NCBI GenBank assembly: GCA_017434855.1
Contig: JAFRUA010000040.1
Span: 1 to 34,058, forward strand
Origin: Clostridia bacterium
Lineage (GTDB): Bacteria; Bacillota; Clostridia; Oscillospirales; Acutalibacteraceae
DNA: 34,058 nucleotides
Direction of reading: 5' to 3'
The position numbers were made by a program, and so were the translations under genes. Under the pieces are notes generated by a model. It was not told the DNA's origin. It worked only from the letters and a program-made list of their open reading frames with translations, and searched no databases. This document shows, piece after piece, positions 13,587-20,759 of the stretch (positions are counted from its first letter, which is position 1; each line of letters begins with the position of its first letter).

Positions 13587-13612
13587 ACCCGCCGACCGGC
13601 GGGTATTTTTTT
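13587..13612 (+). terminator. terminator or attenuator before rimM
   Basis: ACCCGCC (13587-13593) pairs with GGCGGGT (13598-13604), followed by ATTTTTTT. No other promoter is evident before rimM 16 nt downstream, so read-through probably sets rimM-trmD expression. Confidence 0.85.
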
Positions 13613-13627
13613 CAATGAGGGCGAAGG

Positions 13628-14146
13628 ATGAAAACTTATCTTGAGATCGGAAAGATCGTCGGGACGCACGGCGTGCGCGGCGAGGTGCGCGTGGACCCGT
13701 GGTGCGACACACCCGACTTTATGAAGCGGTTCAAAACGCTGTATTTCAAACCGGACGGCACAAAGCCGGTGCGCGTGATTTCCTGCCGCCCGCACGGCAA
13801 CGTCGTGATCTTGAAGCTCGACGGTACGGACACGATGGAGCAGGCCGTTTTGCTGCGCGGCAAGGTGCTGTATATGGACCGCGCCGACGCCCGCTTGCCG
13901 AAGGGGCAGTATTTCATCCAGGACCTGGTCGGCTGCCGGGTGCTGGATGCGGACGACGAAACGCATTGCTACGGTACGCTGATCGACGTGAGCAAGACCG
14001 GGGCCAACGACGTGTGGCATGTGACGGACGACAACGGCACGGAGTATCTGCTGCCGGCCATTGGGCCTGTGGTGATCGAGACCGACGTGGAGCACGAAAC
14101 GGTGAGGATCCGCCCGCTGAAAGGAATCTTTGACGATGCGCATTGA
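13628..14146 (+). CDS. rimM: 16S rRNA processing protein RimM
   Basis: This 172-residue ribosome maturation factor helps 30S head assembly. The N-terminal RimM domain begins LEIGKIVGTHGVRGEVRV (about 5-22) and the C-terminal PRC-barrel part includes FIQDLVGCRVLD (about 98-109) and EYLLPAIGPVVIETD. The length is normal. A GAGGG site precedes the ATG. It overlaps trmD by 11 nt, the standard coupled arrangement. Confidence 0.95.
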   Translation: MKTYLEIGKIVGTHGVRGEVRVDPWCDTPDFMKRFKTLYFKPDGTKPVRVISCRPHGNVVILKLDGTDTMEQAVLLRGKVLYMDRADARLPKGQYFIQDLVGCRVLDADDETHCYGTLIDVSKTGANDVWHVTDDNGTEYLLPAIGPVVIETDVEHETVRIRPLKGIFDDAH

Positions 14147-14879
14147 CATTCTGACACTGTTTCCGGAGATGTGCGAGGCCGTGCTGTCTGAAAGCATCCT
14201 GGGCCGCGCGCGTGAAAAGAACCTGATCGAGGTGCATTGCCACCAGATCCGGGCGTTTTCTGCCGACAAACACAACCGCGTGGACGACGCGCCCTATGGC
14301 GGCGGCATGGGCATGGTGATGCAGCCGCAGCCGATCTTTGACTGCTTTATGCACCTGTGCGATACGCTGGGCAGGCGGCCGCACCTGATCTATCTGTCGC
14401 CGCAGGGCAAGACCCTGACCCAGCAAAGGGCGCGGGAGCTGACGGCGCTTGACAACCTGGCGCTGCTGTGCGGCCACTATGAGGGCGTGGACGAGCGCGT
14501 GCTGGAAGAGATCGTGGACGAGGAGCTGTCCATCGGCGATTATGTGCTGACCGGGGGCGAGCTGCCGGCGCTGGTGCTGACCGACTGCATTGCGCGCATG
14601 CTGCCCGGCGTGCTGCCGGATGAAAGCGCCTTTACCGAAGAGAGCCATTTTGCCGGATTGCTGGAATATCCGCAGTATACGCGCCCGCCGGTGTGGCACG
14701 GCCGTGAAGTGCCGCATATTCTGTTATCGGGTCACCATGCCAACATCGAAGCGTTCCGCCATGCGCAGGCGCTGCGGCGTACCAGGGCAAAACGGCCGGA
14801 GCTTTTGGCGGAATATCCGCTCACTGAAGCGGACAAAGTGCTGCTGGAATCGGGGGAAAACCCGCCCGAACTGCCGTGA
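14136..14879 (+). CDS. trmD: tRNA (guanine37-N1)-methyltransferase TrmD
   Basis: This 247-residue SPOUT-fold enzyme methylates G37 of tRNAs and prevents frameshifting. The start is the ATG at 14136 (MRIDILTLFPEMCEAVL); the TTG two codons earlier is not needed. Signature motifs are DDAPYGGGMGMVM, LIYLSPQGKTLTQ (SAM knot), LLCGHYEGVDERV and ELSIGDYVLTGGELPALV. The usual next gene rplS is absent; the following 200 nt lead to ptsH. A weak CGAAAAA/TTTTTCG hairpin near 14974 may terminate it. Confidence 0.95.
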   Translation: MRIDILTLFPEMCEAVLSESILGRAREKNLIEVHCHQIRAFSADKHNRVDDAPYGGGMGMVMQPQPIFDCFMHLCDTLGRRPHLIYLSPQGKTLTQQRARELTALDNLALLCGHYEGVDERVLEEIVDEELSIGDYVLTGGELPALVLTDCIARMLPGVLPDESAFTEESHFAGLLEYPQYTRPPVWHGREVPHILLSGHHANIEAFRHAQALRRTRAKRPELLAEYPLTEADKVLLESGENPPELP

Positions 14880-15009
14880 CCTTGTGCAATTTGCAAAATC
14901 TGCCAAAATATATGTTGTCAAAATCAACAAAAAGCCGTTCAAAAAATCGTAAAGATTTAGGCTTGCAGACGAAATATCGAAAAAAGGGCTTTTTCGTTGA
15001 TTTTACCTG

Positions 15010-15037
15010 TTGACGAAGAAAAGATTTGTGATATAAT
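15010..15037 (+). promoter_or_regulatory. promoter of ptsH
   Basis: TTGACG (15010-15015), 16-nt spacer, TATAAT (15032-15037). Confidence 0.75.
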
Positions 15038-15081
15038 ATGAAGCAATCAACAGACTATTTTGTGCTTAGGAGAAATAGATT

Positions 15082-15345
15082 ATGTATGTGAAAGATGTTA
15101 AAGTTCAGAATCAGGTTGGCCTTCACGCCCGTCCGGCAACGTTCTTTATCCAGAAGGCGAACGAATTCAAATCCTCCATCTGGGTCGAGAAGGAAGAGCG
15201 CCGCGTCAATGCAAAGAGCCTGCTGGGCGTGCTGTCGCTGGGCATCATGGGCGGCACCGACATCCGCATCATTGCCGGCGGTCCCGATGAAGAAGCGGCC
15301 GTTGACGCGCTGGTGAAGCTGGTGGAATCCGGCTTTGCGGAATAA
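15082..15345 (+). CDS. ptsH: phosphocarrier protein HPr
   Basis: This 87-residue HPr carries phosphate from Enzyme I to PTS permeases. The active-site His15 (QVGLHARPA) and the regulatory Ser46 (NAKSLLGVLSLG) are both present, so it can act in PTS transport and, after HPr-kinase phosphorylation, in CcpA-type carbon control. It stands alone: no ptsI follows, as is frequent in Clostridia. Ribosome site AGGAG at 15068-15072. Confidence 0.95.
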   Translation: MYVKDVKVQNQVGLHARPATFFIQKANEFKSSIWVEKEERRVNAKSLLGVLSLGIMGGTDIRIIAGGPDEEAAVDALVKLVESGFAE

Positions 15346-15366
15346 GCAAAAAATCTTTGCCGCCCC

Positions 15367-15395
15367 TTGACATTTTTTCAAAGCGGTGGTAAACT
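15367..15395 (+). promoter_or_regulatory. promoter of the T-box operon
   Basis: TTGACA (15367-15372), 17-nt spacer, TAAACT (15390-15395). It starts the T-box leader near 15402. Confidence 0.75.
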
Positions 15396-15409
15396 AAATG
15401 AAAATTGAA

Positions 15410-15690
15410 TCGTGATCCATGAAAAGCTGTGACGAAGACGGACGAGAATCGCGTTCTTTCAGCGAGCCGGGGGCTGGTGCAAGCCCGGCAAACGCCTCTC
15501 AAGTTCCCATCCCTTCCGAGCTGAGGGCCCGAAAGCGCAAGCGAGTAGAACCCCTCCGTGATTGCTGCGTGAATGCATAGAGCTTGTCAGAGCTCGAGAG
15601 TGGCGGAGTTTTCCGCAATTTGAGTGGTACCGCGGGTATTGATTTCAGTGCTCGTCTCAAAGGCAATCTTTGAGACGGGTATTTTTTATT
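15410..15690 (+). promoter_or_regulatory. T-box riboswitch leader, apparent isoleucine (AUC) specifier
   Basis: The leader has the full T-box order: a Stem I start with GTGACGAAGA (15429-15438), CAGCGAGCCGGGG and GGTGCAAGCCCGG in Stem I, a specifier region, and the T-box core AGTGGTACCGCGG (15623-15635). An intrinsic terminator follows (CGTCTCAAAG 15653-15662 with CTTTGAGACG 15668-15677, then T-run). ATC at 15509-15511 lies six nt before GAG, the usual spacing of the specifier codon, so tRNA-Ile (AUC) is the likely ligand. The UGGU in the T-box would pair with an ACCA acceptor end, consistent with tRNA-Ile. Uncharged tRNA would allow read-through into the synthetase gene. Confidence 0.9.
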
Positions 15691-15710
15691 GAAAAAAGGA
15701 GGCGTTTCTA

Positions 15711-17981
15711 ATGCAGAAAAATCACTTTTCCAACGAGATCCAACAGGTGGCGGAGCGCATCCGCGACATGCGGGAGATCATCGGCCTTTCCACCGCAGAA
15801 ATGGCGGCAAAGACCGAGCTGACCGAAGCGCAGTATATCGCCTTTGAAACGGGGACGGCGGACCTGCCGTTCACCTTTATCCACAAGTGCGCCGCCGCGT
15901 TCGGCATCGGCATCACCGACCTGCTGGAGGGCCACAGCGCGCACCTGTCGACCTATACCGTAACCAGAAAGGGGCAGGCCATCCGCACCGCAAAAGAGGA
16001 CGGCATCGAGATCCGCAAGCTGGCGCCGCTGTTTCGCGGCAAGATCGCGAAGCCCTATCTTGCAAAGTATGAATATTCCGAAGCGCTGCAAAAGGGGCCG
16101 ATCCACACCACGACCCACAGCGGGCAGGAATTTGACCTGGTGCTTTCGGGTACGCTGAAGGTGGTCGTGGACGGGCACGAGGTCGTGCTGGAAGAGGGCG
16201 ACAGCATCTATTACAACAGCGGTCTGCCCCACGGCATGATCGCCCTGAACGGCAAGGACTGCTCGTTCCTGGCCGTTGTGATGCCGGAGGACGCCAAGGT
16301 CAGCGACACCAAGGTGGAAGAGACCATCGTTTCTGCCGGCAAGGGCACGCCCCTGGCCGTCAGCAAATTCATCGACGCCAAAGAGGATGAAAAGGGCCAC
16401 CTGGTCTCGCTCGGGTTCAAAGACGCGGACAAATTCAACTTTGCCTATGACGTGGTGGACGCCATTGCCGACCGCGAACCGGACAAGCTGGCCATGCTGC
16501 ACATTGCCAAAGACAAGACCGAGCGCCGCTTCACCTTCCGCGATATGAAGCGCGGGTCCGCCCGCACGGCAAACTATCTGAAAAGCCTCGGCATCAAAAA
16601 GGGCGACCGTGTGATGCTGGTGCTCAAGCGCCACTATCAGTTCTGGCTCGCCATGCTGGCCCTGCACAAGATCGGCGCGATCCCCATCCCCGCCACGCAT
16701 CAGCTTCTGGCGCATGACTTTGAATACCGCTTTGACCGCGCGGGCGTCAAGGCGATCCTTTGCACGGCGGACGACAACACCGCCGCCGAGGTGGAAAAGG
16801 CCGAAGAAAAGGTCGGGCAGCGCGAGATCAAGGTGCTGGTGGGCGGCAAGCGCGCCGGCTGGCACGATTTTGACGAGGAATACACGCTGTTCCGCAGCGT
16901 CTTTCCGCGGACGGACGACACGCCCTGCGGCGACGACCCGATGCTGATGTTCTTCTCGTCCGGTACCACGGGGTACCCGAAGATCGTGCTGCACAACTAC
17001 AAATACGCGCTGGGGCATTACTGCACCGCAAAGTACTGGCACACCGTGACGCCGGAGGACCTGCACTTCACGATCTCCGACACCGGCTGGGGCAAGGCGC
17101 TCTGGGGCAAATTCTATGGCCAGTGGATGTGCGAGGGCGCGGTCTTCACCTATGACTTTGACCGCTTCCATGCCGACGACATTCTGCCGATGTTTGCAAA
17201 GCACCACATCACCACGTTCTGCGCGCCGCCGACGATGTATCGCATGTTCATCAAAGAGGACCTGTCGAAATATGACCTGTCGTCTGTGCGCTATGCCACC
17301 ACGGCGGGCGAGGCGCTGAACCCCGAGGTCTTTTATCAGTTCAAAAAGGCAACGGGCCTGACGATCTATGAGGGCTTTGGCCAGACCGAAACCACGCTGA
17401 CCATCGGCAACCTGATCGGTACCACGCCGAAGCCGGGCGCCATGGGCAAGGCGATCCCGTCCTATGACGTCGATCTTGTGGACCCGGACGGCAACCCGGT
17501 GGAAACGGGCGAAACGGGCGAGATCGTGATCCGTCTGGACAAGGGCAGACCCTGCGGGTTGTTTATGGAGTATTACGGCAGCGAGGCGCAGACGGCGGAA
17601 GCCTGCCGCGACGGGATGTATCACACGGGCGACACCGCGTGGCGCGACGAGGACGGCTATTACTGGTACGTCAGCCGCATCGACGACGTGATCAAGTCCT
17701 CCGGCTATCGCATCGGCCCGTTTGAGATCGAAAACGTCATCATGGAGCTGCCCTATGTGCTGGAGTGCGGCGTGTCTGCCGCGCCGGACGAGGTCCGCGG
17801 CCAGGTGGTCAAGGCCAGCGTGGTGCTGACCAAGGGTACCGAACCCACGGAGGCGCTGAAAAAAGAGATCCAGAATTACGTCAAAACCAACACCGCGCCC
17901 TACAAATACCCGCGCATCGTCGTCTTCCGCGACGACCTGCCGAAGACGATCAGCGGGAAAATCATTCGGTCCAAACTTTAA
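15711..17981 (+). CDS. HTH-cupin-acyl-CoA synthetase fusion (AMP-forming)
   Basis: This 756-residue protein is made of an XRE-type helix-turn-helix (about 10-70: MREIIGLSTAEMAAKTELTE), a cupin domain (about 125-190: HTHSGQEFDLVLSGTLKV-like, LEEGDSIYYNSGLPHGM) and a complete AMP-binding ligase (about 215-756). Ligase motifs are FFSSGTTGYPK (about 413-423), YEGFGQTETT, YHTGDTAWRDEDGYYWYVSR and the C-terminal catalytic Lys in ISGKIIR (K750). Family knowledge indicates a carboxylic acid is adenylated and transferred to CoA. The operon (VOR plus IlvE under an Ile T-box) points to short branched-chain acids such as 2-methylbutyrate, isobutyrate or isovalerate. The HTH-cupin part looks like a ligand-sensing regulator fused to the enzyme. 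The start has AAAAAGGAGG. Confidence 0.85.
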   Translation: MQKNHFSNEIQQVAERIRDMREIIGLSTAEMAAKTELTEAQYIAFETGTADLPFTFIHKCAAAFGIGITDLLEGHSAHLSTYTVTRKGQAIRTAKEDGIEIRKLAPLFRGKIAKPYLAKYEYSEALQKGPIHTTTHSGQEFDLVLSGTLKVVVDGHEVVLEEGDSIYYNSGLPHGMIALNGKDCSFLAVVMPEDAKVSDTKVEETIVSAGKGTPLAVSKFIDAKEDEKGHLVSLGFKDADKFNFAYDVVDAIADREPDKLAMLHIAKDKTERRFTFRDMKRGSARTANYLKSLGIKKGDRVMLVLKRHYQFWLAMLALHKIGAIPIPATHQLLAHDFEYRFDRAGVKAILCTADDNTAAEVEKAEEKVGQREIKVLVGGKRAGWHDFDEEYTLFRSVFPRTDDTPCGDDPMLMFFSSGTTGYPKIVLHNYKYALGHYCTAKYWHTVTPEDLHFTISDTGWGKALWGKFYGQWMCEGAVFTYDFDRFHADDILPMFAKHHITTFCAPPTMYRMFIKEDLSKYDLSSVRYATTAGEALNPEVFYQFKKATGLTIYEGFGQTETTLTIGNLIGTTPKPGAMGKAIPSYDVDLVDPDGNPVETGETGEIVIRLDKGRPCGLFMEYYGSEAQTAEACRDGMYHTGDTAWRDEDGYYWYVSRIDDVIKSSGYRIGPFEIENVIMELPYVLECGVSAAPDEVRGQVVKASVVLTKGTEPTEALKKEIQNYVKTNTAPYKYPRIVVFRDDLPKTISGKIIRSKL

Positions 17982-18000
17982 ACGCCGGAGCGATTTAAAG

Positions 18001-18035
18001 AATTCGCAATTCGTAATTCGCAATTTGCAATTGGC
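18001..18035 (+). repeat. heptamer array (AATTCGC)5, left of the four-helix gene
   Basis: Five 7-nt units in 35 nt: AATTCGC, AATTCGT, AATTCGC, AATTTGC, AATTGGC. The same unit occurs in the opposite orientation at 18456. Confidence 0.85.
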
Positions 18036-18080
18036 CGCAAGCAACCGGGATGCAATCATTTTGACGGAGGGACATTTGCA

Positions 18081-18446
18081 ATGAAAACGGAAAATGTGAT
18101 TGTTGACAAAAGCAAGCAATTTGCGTTGCGAACCATTAAGCTATACAAATACCTTGTGAATGATCGGAACGAATATGTGTTATCCAAACAGATTTTGCGC
18201 TGCGGAACGAGTATCGGAGCGAATGTGAAAGAGGCGATTCGCGGGCAGAGCCGCGCGGACTTTTATGCGAAAATGTATATTGCGATGAAAGAGTGCAGCG
18301 AGACGGAATACTGGCTGGAATTGCTGCATGAAAGCGAGTATATTGAAGATACGGCTTTTGAGAGCATTTATTCTGATTGTAAGGAAATCCTGAAAATACT
18401 GATGGCCATTACAAAAAGTCAAAAGGAAGGCGGCGGCGAGATTTGA
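18081..18446 (+). CDS. four-helix bundle protein (23S rRNA intervening-sequence type)
   Basis: This 121-residue protein belongs to the four-helix bundle family named for proteins encoded in 23S rRNA intervening sequences. Typical motifs are FALRTIKLYKYL, SKQILRCGTSIGANVKEA (about 35-52), FYAKMYIAMKECSETEYWL and DCKEILKILMAI. No enzymatic role is known; relatives are also accessory proteins of diversity-generating retroelements, but no reverse transcriptase is present. Ribosome site GGAGGG. It is more AT-rich than its neighbours and is bracketed by heptamer arrays in inverted orientation, which suggests an inserted gene inside the operon. Confidence 0.85.
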   Translation: MKTENVIVDKSKQFALRTIKLYKYLVNDRNEYVLSKQILRCGTSIGANVKEAIRGQSRADFYAKMYIAMKECSETEYWLELLHESEYIEDTAFESIYSDCKEILKILMAITKSQKEGGGEI

Positions 18447-19150
18447 AGGATGATCATTGCGAATTGCGAATTGCGAATTGCGAATTGCGCGACGCGCGAC
18501 GTATCGTTATCTTCTGCGGTCACTACGGCAGCGGAAAGACCAACATCGCCGTGAACTATGCGCTGTGGCGAAAGCGGACGGCGGACAAAGTCGCCATCAT
18601 CGACCTGGACATCGTGAACCCGTACTTCCGCACCAAGGACAGCGACGCCGAGCTGCGAAAAGCGGGCGTGGAGCTGATCTGCTCCGACTATGCCGGCAGC
18701 AACCTGGACATTCCGGCCCTGCCCGCCGAAATGCAGCGCCCCATTGCCGACCGGAGCTGGACGACGGTGATCGACGTGGGCGGCGACGACCAGGGCGCCG
18801 TGGCGCTGGGCCGTTTCAGCGACCAGATCAGGGACGAGGGCAACTATGACATGCTGTTTGTCGCAAATTTTTACCGCCCTCTGACGCGCACGCCCGAAGA
18901 GGCGCTTGGCGTGCTGCGCGAGATCGAGGCGGCGTGCGGCCTTCGCTTCACCGGCGTGGTCAACAACTCGAACCTCGGGCGCGAAACGACGCCGGCGGAC
19001 GTTCTCGGTACCGCCCAAAAGGCCGAAGCGTTGTGCAAACTTGCCAATCTGCCGCTGGTGATGACAACGGTGGAGGCATCTTTATTGGGCAAAATGCAAA
19101 AAAATTCGTGCCAAGTGTTCCCATTGACTTTACAAAGCAAAATCTTTTGA
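18443..19150 (+). CDS. P-loop ATPase (MinD/ParA-like) with start region made of heptamer repeats
   Basis: This protein of about 230 residues has Walker A FCGHYGSGKTN, then AIIDLDIVNPYFRT (Walker A'/switch region), TTVIDVGGDDQGAVALG and VVNNSNLG, and ends LPLVMTTVEASL...VFPLTLQ, as in MinD-like ATPases found beside oxidoreductase operons. The first about 17 codons read through five ATTGCGA units, so the true start is unclear. TTG 18443 overlaps the previous stop (TTGA) and is in frame; TTG 18464 is an alternative. ATG 18450 is out of frame by one repeat unit. The body from RRIVIFCG on is convincing. The promoter for the vor genes lies at its 3' end. Confidence 0.75.
   Translation: MKDDHCELRIANCELRDARRIVIFCGHYGSGKTNIAVNYALWRKRTADKVAIIDLDIVNPYFRTKDSDAELRKAGVELICSDYAGSNLDIPALPAEMQRPIADRSWTTVIDVGGDDQGAVALGRFSDQIRDEGNYDMLFVANFYRPLTRTPEEALGVLREIEAACGLRFTGVVNNSNLGRETTPADVLGTAQKAEALCKLANLPLVMTTVEASLLGKMQKNSCQVFPLTLQSKIF
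18456..18490 (+). repeat. heptamer array (ATTGCGA)5 inside the ATPase start
   Basis: Four perfect ATTGCGA units plus ATTGCGC, 35 nt. It is the reverse complement class of the array at 18001. Confidence 0.9.
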
Positions 19151-19157
19151 GTATAAT
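19129..19157 (+). promoter_or_regulatory. internal promoter for the vor-ilvE genes
   Basis: TTTACA (19129-19134), 17-nt spacer, TATAAT (19152-19157), overlapping the ATPase stop codon. It would allow vor-ilvE expression independent of the T-box. Confidence 0.75.
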
Positions 19158-19185
19158 ATAAGATAATCGTAATTTTACGCACGCG

Positions 19186-19426
19186 GTATGAAACGCCGAT
19201 TCCCGGGGTATCGTTGTTTCAAACAGGTAGATATTCGGCGCGTCGCCGCAGGCGGAGGCTTCAAGCACCTGTCAAAGAAACGCTCGCCGCGCTTCGCACG
19301 CAGTTTAAAACGCAGCGCATCGGAGAAGCACGGCTTTGCAGCGTACCATCGCCGCTCGCGATTCTGTGTGGCGGCAGCCCTTAACAAGCAGAAGATTCGG
19401 CGCATCGCCGCAGGCGGCGCCCGATC
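19186..19426. other. repetitive GC-rich intergenic element, no gene supported
   Basis: Frames are open on both strands here (83 codons plus, 93 minus) but the translations are Arg/Ala/Lys-rich low-complexity text without a ribosome site. A direct repeat is present: GATATTCGGCGCGTCGCCGC near 19228 and GATTCGGCGCATCGCCGCAGG near 19393. ACAGGT near 19223 can pair with ACCTGT near 19275. I take it as an interspersed non-coding element. Confidence 0.45.
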
Positions 19427-19461
19427 ATCTAACATATAATATCTAAAATCTAACATCTAGA
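19427..19461 (+). repeat. heptamer array (ATCTAAN)5 upstream of vor
   Basis: ATCTAAC, ATATAAT, ATCTAAA, ATCTAAC, ATCTAGA: five units, 35 nt. The reverse-complement class occurs after ilvE at 23189-23216. Confidence 0.75.
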
Positions 19462-19478
19462 ACGAACGGAGTGAAGTT

Positions 19479-19685
19479 ATGGCAAAAGTCACATTCAGAA
19501 CGGACTGGTGCAAGGGCTGCGGCCTGTGCGCCCTTGCCTGCCCGAAACAAATCATCGTGATCGCGAAGGACAAGATCAACCAGAAGGGTCATTCCCCCGC
19601 AGAGATCACCGATCAGGAAGCGTGCGTCGGTTGCGGTGCCTGTGCCACGATGTGCCCGGACTGCATCATCAAGGTTGAAAGGTGA
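19479..19685 (+). CDS. 2-oxoacid:ferredoxin oxidoreductase, ferredoxin-like (delta) subunit
   Basis: This 68-residue subunit carries two [4Fe-4S] clusters: CKGCGLCALACP (first) and CVGCGACATMCPDC (second). It passes electrons between the TPP subunit and external ferredoxin. A CGGAGTG site precedes the ATG. It is the first gene of the four-subunit set (delta, alpha, beta, gamma), the order seen in VOR/KOR-type enzymes. Confidence 0.9.
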   Translation: MAKVTFRTDWCKGCGLCALACPKQIIVIAKDKINQKGHSPAEITDQEACVGCGACATMCPDCIIKVER

Positions 19686-19694
19686 GGTGTCGAA

Positions 19695-20759
19695 ATGTCA
19701 GAAAAAGTTTTGATGAAGGGCAATGAAGCGATTGCGGAGGCCGCCATCCTGGCCGGCTGCCGTCATTACTTCGGCTACCCCATTACCCCGCAGACAGAGA
19801 TCGCCGCATACATGGCAAAGAAAATGCCGAAGATCGGCGGCTGCTTTTTGCAGGCGGAAAGCGAGATCGCCGCGATCAACATGGTCTACGGCGTGGCCGG
19901 CGCGGGCAAGCGCGTGATGACGTCCTCCTCCAGCCCGGGCATCTCGCTCAAGAGCGAAGGGCTGTCGTACCTTGCGGGGTCGGATCTTCCGGCGTTCGTG
20001 GTCAACGTTCAGCGCGGCGGCCCCGGCCTCGGCGGCATCCAGCCGTCGCAGTCCGACTATTTTCAGGCGACCAAGGGCGGCGGCCACGGCGATTACAAGA
20101 TGATCGTTCTGGCGCCTGCTTCCGTGCAGGAAATGGCCAGTCTGACCGTCAAGGGCTTTGATTTGGCAGACAAGTACCGCATGACGGCGATGATCCTTGC
20201 CGACGGCACGATGGGCCAGATGATGGAGCCGGTTTCGCTGTCTGCGGTGGACGTGAAGGACTATGACAAGCCGTGGGCTGTCACCGGCACCAAAATGCAG
20301 CGCAAGCACAACATCGTCAACTCGCTGTCGCTGGTTCCGGAAGAGCTGGAGCAGCTCAACTTTGCCCGCTTTGAACGCTATAAAGAGGTCGAAGCGAACG
20401 AGGTCATGTACGAGGAGTACCTGATGGACGACGCCGAGCTCTGCGTCGTGGCGTTCGGTATTGCGGCGCGCGTGTCCAAAAACGCGATCAACGAGGCGCG
20501 CAAGGCCGGCGTCAAGGTCGGCATGATCCGCCCGATCACGCTGTGGCCCTTCCCGAAGGCGCCGCTGCTGGCCGCCGCGGACAGGGTCAGGCAGTTCATT
20601 TCCGTGGAGCTGAACATGGGCCAGATGGTTGAAGACATCGAGCTTGCGATCCGCTGCAAAAAGCCGGTCACGCTGTGCAACCGCGTCGGCGGCATGATCC
20701 CCGACCCGCAGCAGGTGCTGGAAGCCATTCTGAACGCAGACAAAGGAGGGAACGCATAA
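19695..20759 (+). CDS. vorB: 2-oxoacid:ferredoxin oxidoreductase alpha subunit, VorB type
   Basis: This 354-residue subunit carries the pyrimidine-binding and transketolase-C-like domains. Motifs are LMKGNEAIAEAAILAGC, YFGYPITPQTEIAAYM, AESEIAAINMVYGVAGAG, TSSSSPGISLK and NVQRGGPGLGG, and a C-terminal domain with RPITLWPFP and SVELNMGQMVEDIELA. These match proteins annotated as 3-methyl-2-oxobutanoate dehydrogenase VorB. The enzyme interconverts branched 2-oxoacids plus CoA with acyl-CoA, CO2 and reduced ferredoxin; 2-oxoglutarate cannot be excluded on motifs alone. Its stop overlaps the next start by one base. Confidence 0.9.
   Translation: MSEKVLMKGNEAIAEAAILAGCRHYFGYPITPQTEIAAYMAKKMPKIGGCFLQAESEIAAINMVYGVAGAGKRVMTSSSSPGISLKSEGLSYLAGSDLPAFVVNVQRGGPGLGGIQPSQSDYFQATKGGGHGDYKMIVLAPASVQEMASLTVKGFDLADKYRMTAMILADGTMGQMMEPVSLSAVDVKDYDKPWAVTGTKMQRKHNIVNSLSLVPEELEQLNFARFERYKEVEANEVMYEEYLMDDAELCVVAFGIAARVSKNAINEARKAGVKVGMIRPITLWPFPKAPLLAAADRVRQFISVELNMGQMVEDIELAIRCKKPVTLCNRVGGMIPDPQQVLEAILNADKGGNA

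Noticed and set aside
15708-18119. Minus-strand open frame of 803 codons
   Set aside because: Shadow of the acyl-CoA synthetase gene. No recognisable motifs; the plus strand carries complete ligase motifs and a T-box.
18001-18490. CRISPR array
   Set aside because: The repeats are contiguous 7-mers without spacers; no cas genes are present.
19188-19439. 83-codon plus-strand frame before the ferredoxin-subunit gene
   Set aside because: No ribosome site, low-complexity basic translation, an equally open frame on the other strand and internal direct repeats point to non-coding repeat DNA.
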